Assembly: GCF_963576545.1 (NCBI RefSeq) | Contig: NW_026870590.1 | Location: forward strand, 186,001 to 250,000 | Source: Limanda limanda | Lineage: Eukaryota; Chordata; Actinopteri; Pleuronectiformes; Pleuronectidae | Direction: 5' to 3' | DNA: 64,000 bases | Shown here: positions 25,117 through 37,400 of the stretch, piece after piece | Layout: every line of letters starts with the position of its first letter | Numbering within the stretch: the first letter of the stretch is position 1 | Position numbers and translations under genes: made by a program | Notes under the pieces: generated by a model | What the model saw: only the letters and a program-made list of their open reading frames with translations | Told to the model about the DNA's origin: nothing | The model's database searches: none

Positions 25117-26078
25117 GGTCGGAGAGACTTGCAAGTAGGCTCTACCCCCACTAAATGGGGTAGCGCGCATCGATCGGTACCATCCTTGAGCTTCTCCGAC
25201 TTTCGGAAGGGTTAGGGTTAGGGTTAGGGATGAAAGCACATAGGAGAAAGAGATATTCTTGAATAACTTTTTTTGTGAAGGTCGGAGAGACTTGCAAGTA
25301 GGCTCTGCCCCCACTAAATGGGGTATCGCGCATCGATCGGTACCATCCTTGAGCTTCTCCGACTTTCGGAAGGGTTAGGGTTAGGGTTAGGGATGAAAGC
25401 ACATAGGAGAAAGAGATATTCTTGAATAACTTTTTTTGTGAAGGTCGGAGAGACTTGGAAAGTGGTTGCATCTGGACTAATTTGGGTCCTGCAGATCGAT
25501 TCGTACCATCCATGAGCTTGTACGACCTTCGGAAGAGGTCGACCGACGAAATTCCCCCAAATCTGAGGAGATATTCTTGAATAACTTTTTTTGTGAAGGT
25601 CGGAGAGACTTGCAAGTAGGCTCTACCCCCACTAAATGGGGTAGCGCGCATCGATCGGTACCATCCTTGAGCTTCTCCGACTTTCGGAAGGGTTAGGGTT
25701 AGGGTTAGGGATGAAAGCACATAGGAGAAAGAGATATTCTTGAATAACTTTTTTTGTGAAGGTCGGAGAGACTTGGAAAGTGGTTGCATCTGGACTAATT
25801 TGGGTCCTGCGGATCGATTGGTACCATCCCCGAGCTTGTACGACCTTCGGAAGAGGTCGACCGACGAAATTCCCCCAAATCTGAGGAGATATTCTTGAAT
25901 AACTTTTTTTGTGAAGGTCGGAGAGACTTGCAAGTAGGCTCTACCCCCACTAAATGGGGTTGCGCGCATCGATCGGTACCATCCTTGAGCTTCTCCGACT
26001 TTCGGAAGGGTTAGGGTTAGGGTTAGGGATGAAAGCACATAGGAGAAAGAGATATTCTTGAATAACTTTTTTTGTGAA
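25117..26078 (+). repeat. 962 bp hexamer AABABA, copy 2 (tandem to copy 1)
   Basis: Directly follows copy 1 with the same unit order and the same private markers gtatcgcg and cagatcgattcg. Confidence 0.9.
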
Positions 26079-26722
26079 GGTCGGAGAGACTTGCAAGTAG
26101 GCTCTACCCCCACTAAATGGGGTAGCGCGCATCGATCGGTACCATCCTTGAGCTTCTCCGACTTTCGGAAGGGTTAGGGTTAGGGTTAGGGATGAAAGCA
26201 CATAGGAGAAAGAGATATTCTTGAATAACTTTTTTTGTGAAGGTCGGAGAGACTTGGAAAGTGGTTGCATCTGGACTAATTTGGGTCCTGCAGATCGATT
26301 GGTACCATCCCCGAGCTTGTACGACCTTCGGAAGAGGTCGACCGACGAAATTCCCCCAAATCTGAGGAGATATTCTTGAATAACTTTTTTTGTGAAGGTC
26401 GGAGAGACTTGCAAGTAGGCTCTACCCCCACTAAATGGGGTTGCGCGCATCGATCGGTACCATCCTTGAGCTTCTCCGACTTTCGGAAGGGTTAGGGTTA
26501 GGGTTAGGGATGAAAGCACATAGGAGAAAGAGATATTCTTGAATAACTTTTTTTGTGAAGGTCGGAGAGACTTGCAAGTAGGCTCTACCCCCACTAAATG
26601 GGGTAGCGCGCATCGATCGGTACCATCCTTGAGCTTCTCCGACTTTCGGAAGGGTTAGGGTTAGGGTTAGGGATGAAAGCACATAGGAGAAAGAGATATT
26701 CTTGAATAACTTTTTTTGTGAA

Positions 26723-27684
26723 GGTCGGAGAGACTTGCAAGTAGGCTCTACCCCCACTAAATGGGGTAGCGCGCATCGATCGGTACCATCCTTGAGCTTC
26801 TCCGACTTTCGGAAGGGTTAGGGTTAGGGTTAGGGATGAAAGCACATAGGAGAAAGAGATATTCTTGAATAACTTTTTTTGTGAAGGTCGGAGAGACTTG
26901 CAAGTAGGCTCTGCCCCCACTAAATGGGGTATCGCGCATCGATCGGTACCATCCTTGAGCTTCTCCGACTTTCGGAAGGGTTAGGGTTAGGGTTAGGGAT
27001 GAAAGCACATAGGAGAAAGAGATATTCTTGAATAACTTTTTTTGTGAAGGTCGGAGAGACTTGGAAAGTGGTTGCATCTGGACTAATTTGGGTCCTGCAG
27101 ATCGATTCGTACCATCCATGAGCTTGTACGACCTTCGGAAGAGGTCGACCGACGAAATTCCCCCAAATCTGAGGAGATATTCTTGAATAACTTTTTTTGT
27201 GAAGGTCGGAGAGACTTGCAAGTAGGCTCTACCCCCACTAAATGGGGTAGCGCGCATCGATCGGTACCATCCTTGAGCTTCTCCGACTTTCGGAAGGGTT
27301 AGGGTTAGGGTTAGGGATGAAAGCACATAGGAGAAAGAGATATTCTTGAATAACTTTTTTTGTGAAGGTCGGAGAGACTTGGAAAGTGGTTGCATCTGGA
27401 CTAATTTGGGTCCTGCGGATCGATTGGTACCATCTCCGAGCTTGTACGACCTTCGGAAGAGGTCGACCGACGAAATTCCCCCAAATCTGAGGAGATATTC
27501 TTGAATAACTTTTTTTGTGAAGGTCGGAGAGACTTGCAAGTAGGCTCTACCCCCACTAAATGGGGTTGCGCGCATCGATCGGTACCATCCTTGAGCTTCT
27601 CCGACTTTCGGAAGGGTTAGGGTTAGGGTTAGGGATGAAAGCACATAGGAGAAAGAGATATTCTTGAATAACTTTTTTTGTGAA
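26723..27684 (+). repeat. 962 bp hexamer AABABA, copy 3
   Basis: Separated from copy 2 by 644 bp (A, B with cagatcg, A, A). It keeps gtatcgcg and cagatcgattcg but its second B has catctccgag, a change seen otherwise only in the B at 49466. Its last A units lead directly into the 6774 bp higher-order repeats. Confidence 0.88.
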
Positions 27685-30600
27685 GGTCGGAGAGACTTGC
27701 AAGTAGGCTGTACCCCCACTAAATGGGGTAGCGCGCATCGATCGGTACCATCCTTGAGCTTCTCCGACTTTCGGAAGGGTTAGGGTTAGGGTTAGGGATG
27801 AAAGCACATAGGAGAAAGAGATATTCTTGAATAACTTTTTTTGTGAAGGTCGGAGAGACTTGCAAGTAGGCTCTACCCCCACTAAATGGGGTAGCGCGCA
27901 TCGATCAGTACCATCCTTGAGCTTCTCCGACTTTCGGAAGGGTTAGGGTTAGGGTTAGGGATGAAAGCACATAGGAGAAAGAGATATTCTTGAATAACTT
28001 TTTTTGTGAAGGTCGGAGAGACTTGCAAGTAGGCTCTACCCCCACTAAATGGGGTAGCGCGCATCGATCGGTACCATCCTTGAGCTTCTCCGACTTTCGG
28101 AAGGGTTAGGGTTAGGGTTAGGGATGAAAGCACATAGGAGAAAGAGATATTCTTGAATAACTTTTTTTGTGAAGGTCGGAGAGACTTGCAAGTAGGCTCT
28201 ACCCCCACTAAATGGGGTAGCGCGCATCGATCGGTACCATCCTTGAGCTTCTCCGACTTTCGGAAGGGTTAGGGTTAGGGTTAGGGATGAAAGCACATAG
28301 GAGAAAGAGATATTCTTGAATAACTTTTTTTGTGAAGGTCGGAGAGACTTGCAAGTAGGCTCTACCCCCACTAAATGGGGTAGCGCGCATCGATTGGTAC
28401 CATCCTTGAGCTTCTCCGACTTTCGGAAGGGTTAGGGTTAGGGTTAGGGATGAAAGCACATAGGAGAAAGAGATATTCTTGAATAACTTTTTTTGTGAAG
28501 GTCGGAGAGACTTGCAAGTAGGCTCTACCCCCACTAAATGGGGTAGCGCGCATCGATCGGTACCATCTTTGAGCTTCTCCGACTTTCGGAAGGGTTAGGG
28601 TTAGGGTTAGGGATGAAAGCACATAGGAGAAAGAGATATTCTTGAATAACTTTTTTTGTGAAGGTCGGAGAGACTTGCAAGTAGGCTCTACCCCCACTAA
28701 ATGGGGTAGCGCGCATCGATCGGTACCATCCTTGAGCTTCTCCGACTTTCGGAAGGGTTAGGGTTAGGGTTAGGGATGAAAGCACATAGGAGAAAGAGAT
28801 ATTCTTGAATAACTTTTTTTGTGAAGGTCGGAGAGACTTGGAAAGTGGTTGCATCTGGACTAATTTGGGTCCTGCGGATCGATTGGTACCATCCCCGAGC
28901 TTGTACGACCTTCGGAAGAGGTCGACCGACGAAATTCCCCCAAATCTGAGGAGATATTCTTGAATTACTTTTTTTGTGAAGGTCGGAGAGACTTGCAAGT
29001 AGGCTCTACCCCCACTAAATGGGGTTGCGCGCATCGATCGGTACCATCCTTGAGCTTCTCCGACTTTCGGAAGGGTTAGGGTTAGGGTTAGGGATGAAAG
29101 CACATAGGAGAAAGAGATATTCTTGAATAACTTTTTTTGTGAAGGTCGGAGAGACTTGCAAGTAGGCTCTACCCCCACTAAATGGGGTAGCGCGCATCGA
29201 TCGGTACCATCCTTGAGCTTCTCCGACTTTCGGAAGGGTTAGGGTTAGGGTTAGGGATGAAAGCACATAGGAGAAAGAGATATTCTTGAATAACTTTTTT
29301 TGTGAAGGTCGGAGAGACTTGCAAGTAGGCTCTACCCCCACTAAATGGGGTAGCGCGCATCGATCGGTACCATTCTTGAGCTTCTCCGACTTTCGGAAGG
29401 GTTAGGGTTAGTGTTAGGGATGAAAGCACATAGGAGAAAGAGATATTCTTGAATAACTTTTTTTGTGAAGGTCGGAGAGACTTGGAAAGTGGTTGCATCT
29501 GGACTAATTTGGGTCCTGCGGATCGATTGGTACCATCCCCGAGCTTGTACGACCTTCGGAAGAGGTCGACCGACGAAATTCCCCCAAATCTGAGGAGATA
29601 TTCTTGAATAACTTTTTTTGTGAAGGTCGGAGAGACTTGCAAGTAGGCTCTACCCCCACTAAATGGGGTTGCGCGCATCGATCGGTACCATCCTTGAGCT
29701 TCTCCGACTTTCGGAAGGGTTAGGGTTAGGGTTAGGGATGAAAGCACATAGGAGAAAGAGATATTCTTGAATAACTTTTTTTGTGAAGGTCGGAGAGACT
29801 TGCAAGTAGGCTCTACCCCCACTAAATGGGGTAGCGCGCATCGATCGGTACCATCCTTGAGCTTCTCCGACTTTCGGAAGGGTTAGGGTTAGGGTTAGGG
29901 ATGAAAGCACATAGGAGAAAGAGATATTCTTGAATAACTTTTTTTGTGAAGGTCGGAGAGACTTGGAAAGTGGTTGCATCTGGACTAATTTGGGTCCTGC
30001 GGATCGATTGGTACCATCCCCGAGCTTGTACGACCTTCGGAAGAGGTCGACCGACGAAATTCCCCCAAATCTGAGGAGATATTCTTGAATAACTTTTTTT
30101 GTGAAGGTCGGAGAGACTTGCAAGTAGGCTCTACCCCCACTAAATGGGGTTGCGCGCATCGATCGGTACCATCCTTGAGCTTCTCCGACTTTCGGAAGGG
30201 TTAGGGTTAGGGTTAGGGATGAAAGCACATAGGAGAAAGAGATATTCTTGAATAACTTTTTTTGTGAAGGTCGGAGAGACTTGCAAGTAGGCTCTACCCC
30301 CACTAAATGGGGTAGCGCGCATCGATCGGTACCATCCTTGAGCTTCTCCGACTTTCGGAAGGGTTAGGGTTAGGGTTAGGGATGAAAGCACATAGGAGAA
30401 AGAGATATTCTTGAATAACTTTTTTTGTGAAGGTCGGAGAGACTTGCAAGTAGGCTCTACCCCCACTAAATGGGGTAGCGCGCATCGATCGGTACCATCC
30501 TTGAGCTTCTCCGACTTTCGGAAGGGTTAGGGTTAGGGTTAGGGATGAAAGCACATAGGAGAAAGAGATATTCTTGAATAACTTTTTTTGTGAAGGTCGG

Positions 30601-33600
30601 AGAGACTTGCAAGTAGGCTCTACCCCCACTAAATGGGGTAGCGCGCATCGATCGGTACCATCCTTGAGCTTCTCCGACTTTCGGAAGGGTTAGGGTTAGG
30701 GTTAGGGATGAAAGCACATAGGAGAAAGAGATATTCTTGAATAACTTTTTTTGTGAAGGTCGGAGAGACTTGCAAGTAGGCTCTACCCCCACTAAATGGG
30801 GTAGCGCGCATCGATCGGTACCATCCTTGAGCTTCTCCGACTTTCGGAAGGGTTAGGGTTAGGGTTAGGGATGAAAGCACATAGGAGAAAGAGATATTCT
30901 TGAATTACTTTTTTTGTGAAGGTCGGAGAGACTTGCAAGTAGGCTCTACCCCCACTAAATGGGGTTGCGCGCATCGATCGGTACCATCCTTGAGCTTCTC
31001 CGACTTTCGGAAGGGTTAGGGTTAGGGTTAGGGATGAAAGCACATAGGAGAAAGAGATATTCTTGAATAACTTTTTTTGTGAAGGTCGGAGAGACTTGCA
31101 AGTAGGCTCTACCCCCACTAAATGGGGTAGCGCGCATCGATCGGTACCATCCTTGAGCTTCTCCGACTTTCGGAAGGGTTAGGGTTAGGGTTAGGGATGA
31201 AAGCACATAGGAGAAAGAGATATTCTTGAATAACTTTTTTTGTGAAGGTCGGAGAGACTTGCAAGTAGGCTCTACCCCCACTAAATGGGGTAGCGCACAT
31301 CGATCGGTACCATCCTTGAGCTTCTCCGACTTTCGGAAGGGTTAGGGTTAGGGTTAGGGATGAAAGCACATAGGAGAAAGAGATATTCTTGAATAACTTT
31401 TTTTGTGAAGGTCGGAGAGACTTGCAAGTAGGCTCTACCCCCACTAAATGGGGTAGCGCGCATCGATCGGTACCATCCTTGAGCTTCTCCGACTTTCGGA
31501 AGGGTTAGGGTTAGGGTTAGGGATGAAAGCACATAGGAGAAAGAGATATTCTTGAATAACTTTTTTTGTGAAGGTCGGAGAGACTTGGAAAGTGGTTGCA
31601 TCTGGACTAATTTGGGTCCTGCGGATCGATTGGTACCATCCCCGAGCTTGTACGACCTTCGGAAGAGGTCGACCGACGAAATTCCCCCAAATCTGAGGAG
31701 ATATTCTTGAATAACTTTTTTTGTGAAGGTCGGAGAGACGTGCAAGTAGGCTCTACCCCCACTAAATGGGGTTGCGCGCATCGATCGGTACCATCCTTGA
31801 GCTTCTCCGACTTTCGGAAGGGTTAGGGTTAGGGTTAGGGATGAAAGCACATAGGAGAAAGAGATATTCTTGAATAACTTTTTTTGTGAAGGTCGGAGAG
31901 ACTTGCAAGTAGGCTCTACCCCCACTAAATGGGGTAGCGCGCATCGATCGGTACCATCGTTGAGCTTCTCCGACTTTCGGAAGGGTTAGGGTTAGGGTTA
32001 GGGATGAAAGCACATAGGAGAAAGAGATATTCTTGAATAACTTTTTTTGTGAAGGTCGGAGAGACTTGGAAAGTGGTTGCATCTGGACTAATTTGGGTCC
32101 TGCGGATCGATTGGTACCATCCCCGAGCTTGTACGACCTTCGGAAGAGGTCGACCGACGAAATTCCCCCAAATCTGAGGAGATATTCTTGAATAACTTTT
32201 TTTGTGAAGGTCGGAGAGACTTGCAAGTAGGCTCTACCCCCACTAAATGGGGTTGCGCGCATCGATCGGTACCATCCTTGAGCTTCTCCGACTTTCGGAA
32301 GGGTTAGGGTTAGGGTTAGGGATGAAAGCACATAGGAGAAAGAGATATTCTTGAATAACTTTTTTTGTGAAGGTCGGAGAGACTTGCAAGTAGGCTCTAC
32401 CCCCACTAAATGGGGTAGCGCGCATCGATCGGTACCATCCTTGAGCTTCTCCGACTTTCGGAAGGGTTAGGGTTAGGGTTAGGGATGAAAGCACATAGGA
32501 GAAAGAGATATTCTTGAATAACTTTTTTTGTGAAGGTCGGAGAGACTTGAAAAGTGGTTGCATCTGGACTAATTTGGGTCCTGCGGATCGATTGGTACCA
32601 TCCCCGAGCTTGTACGACCTTCGGAAGAGGTCGACCGACGAAATTCCCCCAAATCTGAGGAGATATTCTTGAATAACTTTTTTTGTGAAGGTCGGAGAGA
32701 CTTGCAAGTAGGCTCTACCCCCACTAAATGGGGTAACGCGCATCGATCGGTACCATCCTTGAGCTTCTCCGACTTTCGGAAGGGTTAGGGTTAGGGTTAG
32801 GGATGAAAGCACATAGGAGAAAGAGATATTCTTGAATAACTTTTTTTGTGAAGGTTGGAGAGACTTGGAAAGTGGTTGCATCTGGACTAATTTGGGTCCT
32901 GCGGATCGATTGGTACCATCCCCGAGCTTGTACGACCTTCGGAAGAGGTCGACCGACGAAATTCCCCCAAATCTGAGGAGATATTCTTGAATAACTTTTT
33001 TTGTGAAGGTCGGAGAGACTTGCAAGTAGGCTCTACCCCCACTAAATGGGGTTGCGCGCATCGATCGGTACCATCCTTGAGCTTCTCCGACTTTCGGAAG
33101 GGTTAGGGTTAGGGTTAGGGATGAAAGCACATAGGAGAAAGAGATATTCTTGAATAACTTTTTTTGTGAAGGTCGGAGAGACTTGCAAGTAGGCTCTACC
33201 CCCACTAAATGGGGTAGCGCGCATCGATCGGTACTATCCTTGAGCTTCTCCGACTTTCGGAAGGGTTAGGGTTAGGGTTAGGGATGAAAGCACATAGGAG
33301 AAAGAGATATTCTTGAATAACTTTTTTTGTGAAGGTCGGAGAGACTTGGAAAGTGGTTGCATCTGGACTAATTTGGGTCCTGCGGATCGATTGGTACCAT
33401 CCCCGAGCTTGTACGACCTTCGGAAGAGGTCGACCGACGAAATTCCCCCAAATCTGAGGAGATATTCTTGAATAACTTTTTTTGTGAAGGTCGGAGAGAC
33501 TTGCAAGTAGGCTCTACCCCCACTAAATGGGGTTGCGCGCATCGATCGGTACCATCCTTGAGCTTCTCCGACTTTCGGAAGGGTTAGGGTTAGGGTTAGG

Positions 33601-34458
33601 GATGAAAGCACATAGGAGAAAGAGATATTCTTGAATAACTTTTTTTGTGAAGGTCGGAGAGACTTGCAAGTAGGCTCTACCCCCACTAAATGGGGTAGCG
33701 CGCATCGATCGGTACCATCCTTGAGCTTCTCCGACTTTCGGAAGGGTTAGGGTTAGGGTTAGGGATGAAAGCACATAGGAGAAAGAGATATTCTTGAATA
33801 ACTTTTTTTGTGAAGGTCGGAGAGACTTGCAAGTAGGCTCTACCCCCACTAAATGGGGTAGCGCGCATCGATTGGTACCATCCTTGAGCTTCTCCGACTT
33901 TCGGAAGGGTTAGGGTTAGGGTTAGGGATGAAAGCACATAGGAGAAAGAGATATTCTTGAATAACTTTTTTTGTGAAGGTCGGAGAGACTTGCAAGTAGG
34001 CTCTGCCCCCACTAAATGGGGTAGCGCGCATCGATCGGTACCATCCTTGAGCTTCTCCGACTTTCGGAAGGGTTAGGGTTAGGGTTAGGGATGAAAGCAC
34101 ATAGGAGAAAGAGATATTCTTGAATAACTTTTTTTGTGAAGGTCGGAGAGACTTGGAAAGTGGTTGCATCTGGACTAATTTGGGTCCTGCGGATCGATTC
34201 GTACCATCCCCGAGCTTGTACGACCTTCGGAAGAGGTCGACCGACGAAATTCCCCCAAATCTGAGGAGATATTCTTGAATAACTTTTTTTGTGAAGGTCG
34301 GAGAGACTTGCAAGTAGGCTCTACCCCCACTAAATGGGGTAGCGCGCATCGATCGGTACCATCCTTGAGCTTCTCCGACTTTCGGAAGGGTTAGGGTTAG
34401 GGTTAGGGATGAAAGCACATAGGAGAAAGACATATTCTTGAATAACTTTTTTTGTGAA
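27685..34458 (+). repeat. 6774 bp higher-order repeat, copy 1 (33 A + 9 B)
   Basis: B units start at 28826, 29470, 29951, 31573, 32054, 32535, 32853, 33334 and 34141. Markers in order: tcagtacc (27848), gattgg (28337), catctttgag (28500), gaattac tail in B 28826, cattcttgag with a TTAGTG in the telomeric block (29307), gaattac tail in an A (30758), gcgcacatc (31247), gacgtgc (31728), catcgttgag (31891), aaggttgg (32853), gtactatcc (33171), gacatattc (34296). Private to this copy: gtaacgcg in the unit at 32690 and a gctgtac change in the first unit. Confidence 0.95.
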
Positions 34459-37400
34459 GGTCGGAGAGACTTGCAAGTAGGCTCTACCCCCACTAAATGG
34501 GGTAGCGCGCATCGATCGGTACCATCCTTGAGCTTCTCCGACTTTCGGAAGGGTTAGGGTTAGGGTTAGGGATGAAAGCACATAGGAGAAAGAGATATTC
34601 TTGAATAACTTTTTTTGTGAAGGTCGGAGAGACTTGCAAGTAGGCTCTACCCCCACTAAATGGGGTAGCGCGCATCGATCAGTACCATCCTTGAGCTTCT
34701 CCGACTTTCGGAAGGGTTAGGGTTAGGGTTAGGGATGAAAGCACATAGGAGAAAGAGATATTCTTGAATAACTTTTTTTGTGAAGGTCGGAGAGACTTGC
34801 AAGTAGGCTCTACCCCCACTAAATGGGGTAGCGCGCATCGATCGGTACCATCCTTGAGCTTCTCCGACTTTCGGAAGGGTTAGGGTTAGGGTTAGGGATG
34901 AAAGCACATAGGAGAAAGAGATATTCTTGAATAACTTTTTTTGTGAAGGTCGGAGAGACTTGCAAGTAGGCTCTACCCCCACTAAATGGGGTAGCGCGCA
35001 TCGATCGGTACCATCCTTGAGCTTCTCCGACTTTCGGAAGGGTTAGGGTTAGGGTTAGGGATGAAAGCACATAGGAGAAAGAGATATTCTTGAATAACTT
35101 TTTTTGTGAAGGTCGGAGAGACTTGCAAGTAGGCTCTACCCCCACTAAATGGGGTAGCGCGCATCGATTGGTACCATCCTTGAGCTTCTCCGACTTTCGG
35201 AAGGGTTAGGGTTAGGGTTAGGGATGAAAGCACATAGGAGAAAGAGATATTCTTGAATAACTTTTTTTGTGAAGGTCGGAGAGACTTGCAAGTAGGCTCT
35301 ACCCCCACTAAATGGGGTAGCGCGCATCGATCGGTACCATCTTTGAGCTTCTCCGACTTTCGGAAGGGTTAGGGTTAGGGTTAGGGATGAAAGCACATAG
35401 GAGAAAGAGATATTCTTGAATAACTTTTTTTGTGAAGGTCGGAGAGACTTGCAAGTAGGCTCTACCCCCACTAAATGGGGTAGCGCGCATCGATCGGTAC
35501 CATCCTTGAGCTTCTCCGACTTTCGGAAGGGTTAGGGTTAGGGTTAGGGATGAAAGCACATAGGAGAAAGAGATATTCTTGAATAACTTTTTTTGTGAAG
35601 GTCGGAGAGACTTGGAAAGTGGTTGCATCTGGACTAATTTGGGTCCTGCGGATCGATTGGTACCATCCCCGAGCTTGTACGACCTTCGGAAGAGGTCGAC
35701 CGACGAAATTCCCCCAAATCTGAGGAGATATTCTTGAATTACTTTTTTTGTGAAGGTCGGAGAGACTTGCAAGTAGGCTCTACCCCCACTAAATGGGGTT
35801 GCGCGCATCGATCGGTACCATCCTTGAGCTTCTCCGACTTTCGGAAGGGTTAGGGTTAGGGTTAGGGATGAAAGCACATAGGAGAAAGAGATATTCTTGA
35901 ATAACTTTTTTTGTGAAGGTCGGAGAGACTTGCAAGTAGGCTCTACCCCCACTAAATGGGGTAGCGCGCATCGATCGGTACCATCCTTGAGCTTCTCCGA
36001 CTTTCGGAAGGGTTAGGGTTAGGGTTAGGGATGAAAGCACATAGGAGAAAGAGATATTCTTGAATAACTTTTTTTGTGAAGGTCGGAGAGACTTGCAAGT
36101 AGGCTCTACCCCCACTAAATGGGGTAGCGCGCATCGATCGGTACCATTCTTGAGCTTCTCCGACTTTCGGAAGGGTTAGGGTTAGTGTTAGGGATGAAAG
36201 CACATAGGAGAAAGAGATATTCTTGAATAACTTTTTTTGTGAAGGTCGGAGAGACTTGGAAAGTGGTTGCATCTGGACTAATTTGGGTCCTGCGGATCGA
36301 TTGGTACCATCCCCGAGCTTGTACGACCTTCGGAAGAGGTCGACCGACGAAATTCCCCCAAATCTGAGGAGATATTCTTGAATAACTTTTTTTGTGAAGG
36401 TCGGAGAGACTTGCAAGTAGGCTCTACCCCCACTAAATGGGGTTGCGCGCATCGATCGGTACCATCCTTGAGCTTCTCCGACTTTCGGAAGGGTTAGGGT
36501 TAGGGTTAGGGATGAAAGCACATAGGAGAAAGAGATATTCTTGAATAACTTTTTTTGTGAAGGTCGGAGAGACTTGCAAGTAGGCTCTACCCCCACTAAA
36601 TGGGGTAGCGCGCATCGATCGGTACCATCCTTGAGCTTCTCCGACTTTCGGAAGGGTTAGGGTTAGGGTTAGGGATGAAAGCACATAGGAGAAAGAGATA
36701 TTCTTGAATAACTTTTTTTGTGAAGGTCGGAGAGACTTGGAAAGTGGTTGCATCTGGACTAATTTGGGTCCTGCGGATCGATTGGTACCATCCCCGAGCT
36801 TGTACGACCTTCGGAAGAGGTCGACCGACGAAATTCCCCCAAATCTGAGGAGATATTCTTGAATAACTTTTTTTGTGAAGGTCGGAGAGACTTGCAAGTA
36901 GGCTCTACCCCCACTAAATGGGGTTGCGCGCATCGATCGGTACCATCCTTGAGCTTCTCCGACTTTCGGAAGGGTTAGGGTTAGGGTTAGGGATGAAAGC
37001 ACATAGGAGAAAGAGATATTCTTGAATAACTTTTTTTGTGAAGGTCGGAGAGACTTGCAAGTAGGCTCTACCCCCACTAAATGGGGTAGCGCGCATCGAT
37101 CGGTACCATCCTTGAGCTTCTCCGACTTTCGGAAGGGTTAGGGTTAGGGTTAGGGATGAAAGCACATAGGAGAAAGAGATATTCTTGAATAACTTTTTTT
37201 GTGAAGGTCGGAGAGACTTGCAAGTAGGCTCTACCCCCACTAAATGGGGTAGCGCGCATCGATCGGTACCATCCTTGAGCTTCTCCGACTTTCGGAAGGG
37301 TTAGGGTTAGGGTTAGGGATGAAAGCACATAGGAGAAAGAGATATTCTTGAATAACTTTTTTTGTGAAGGTCGGAGAGACTTGCAAGTAGGCTCTACCCC

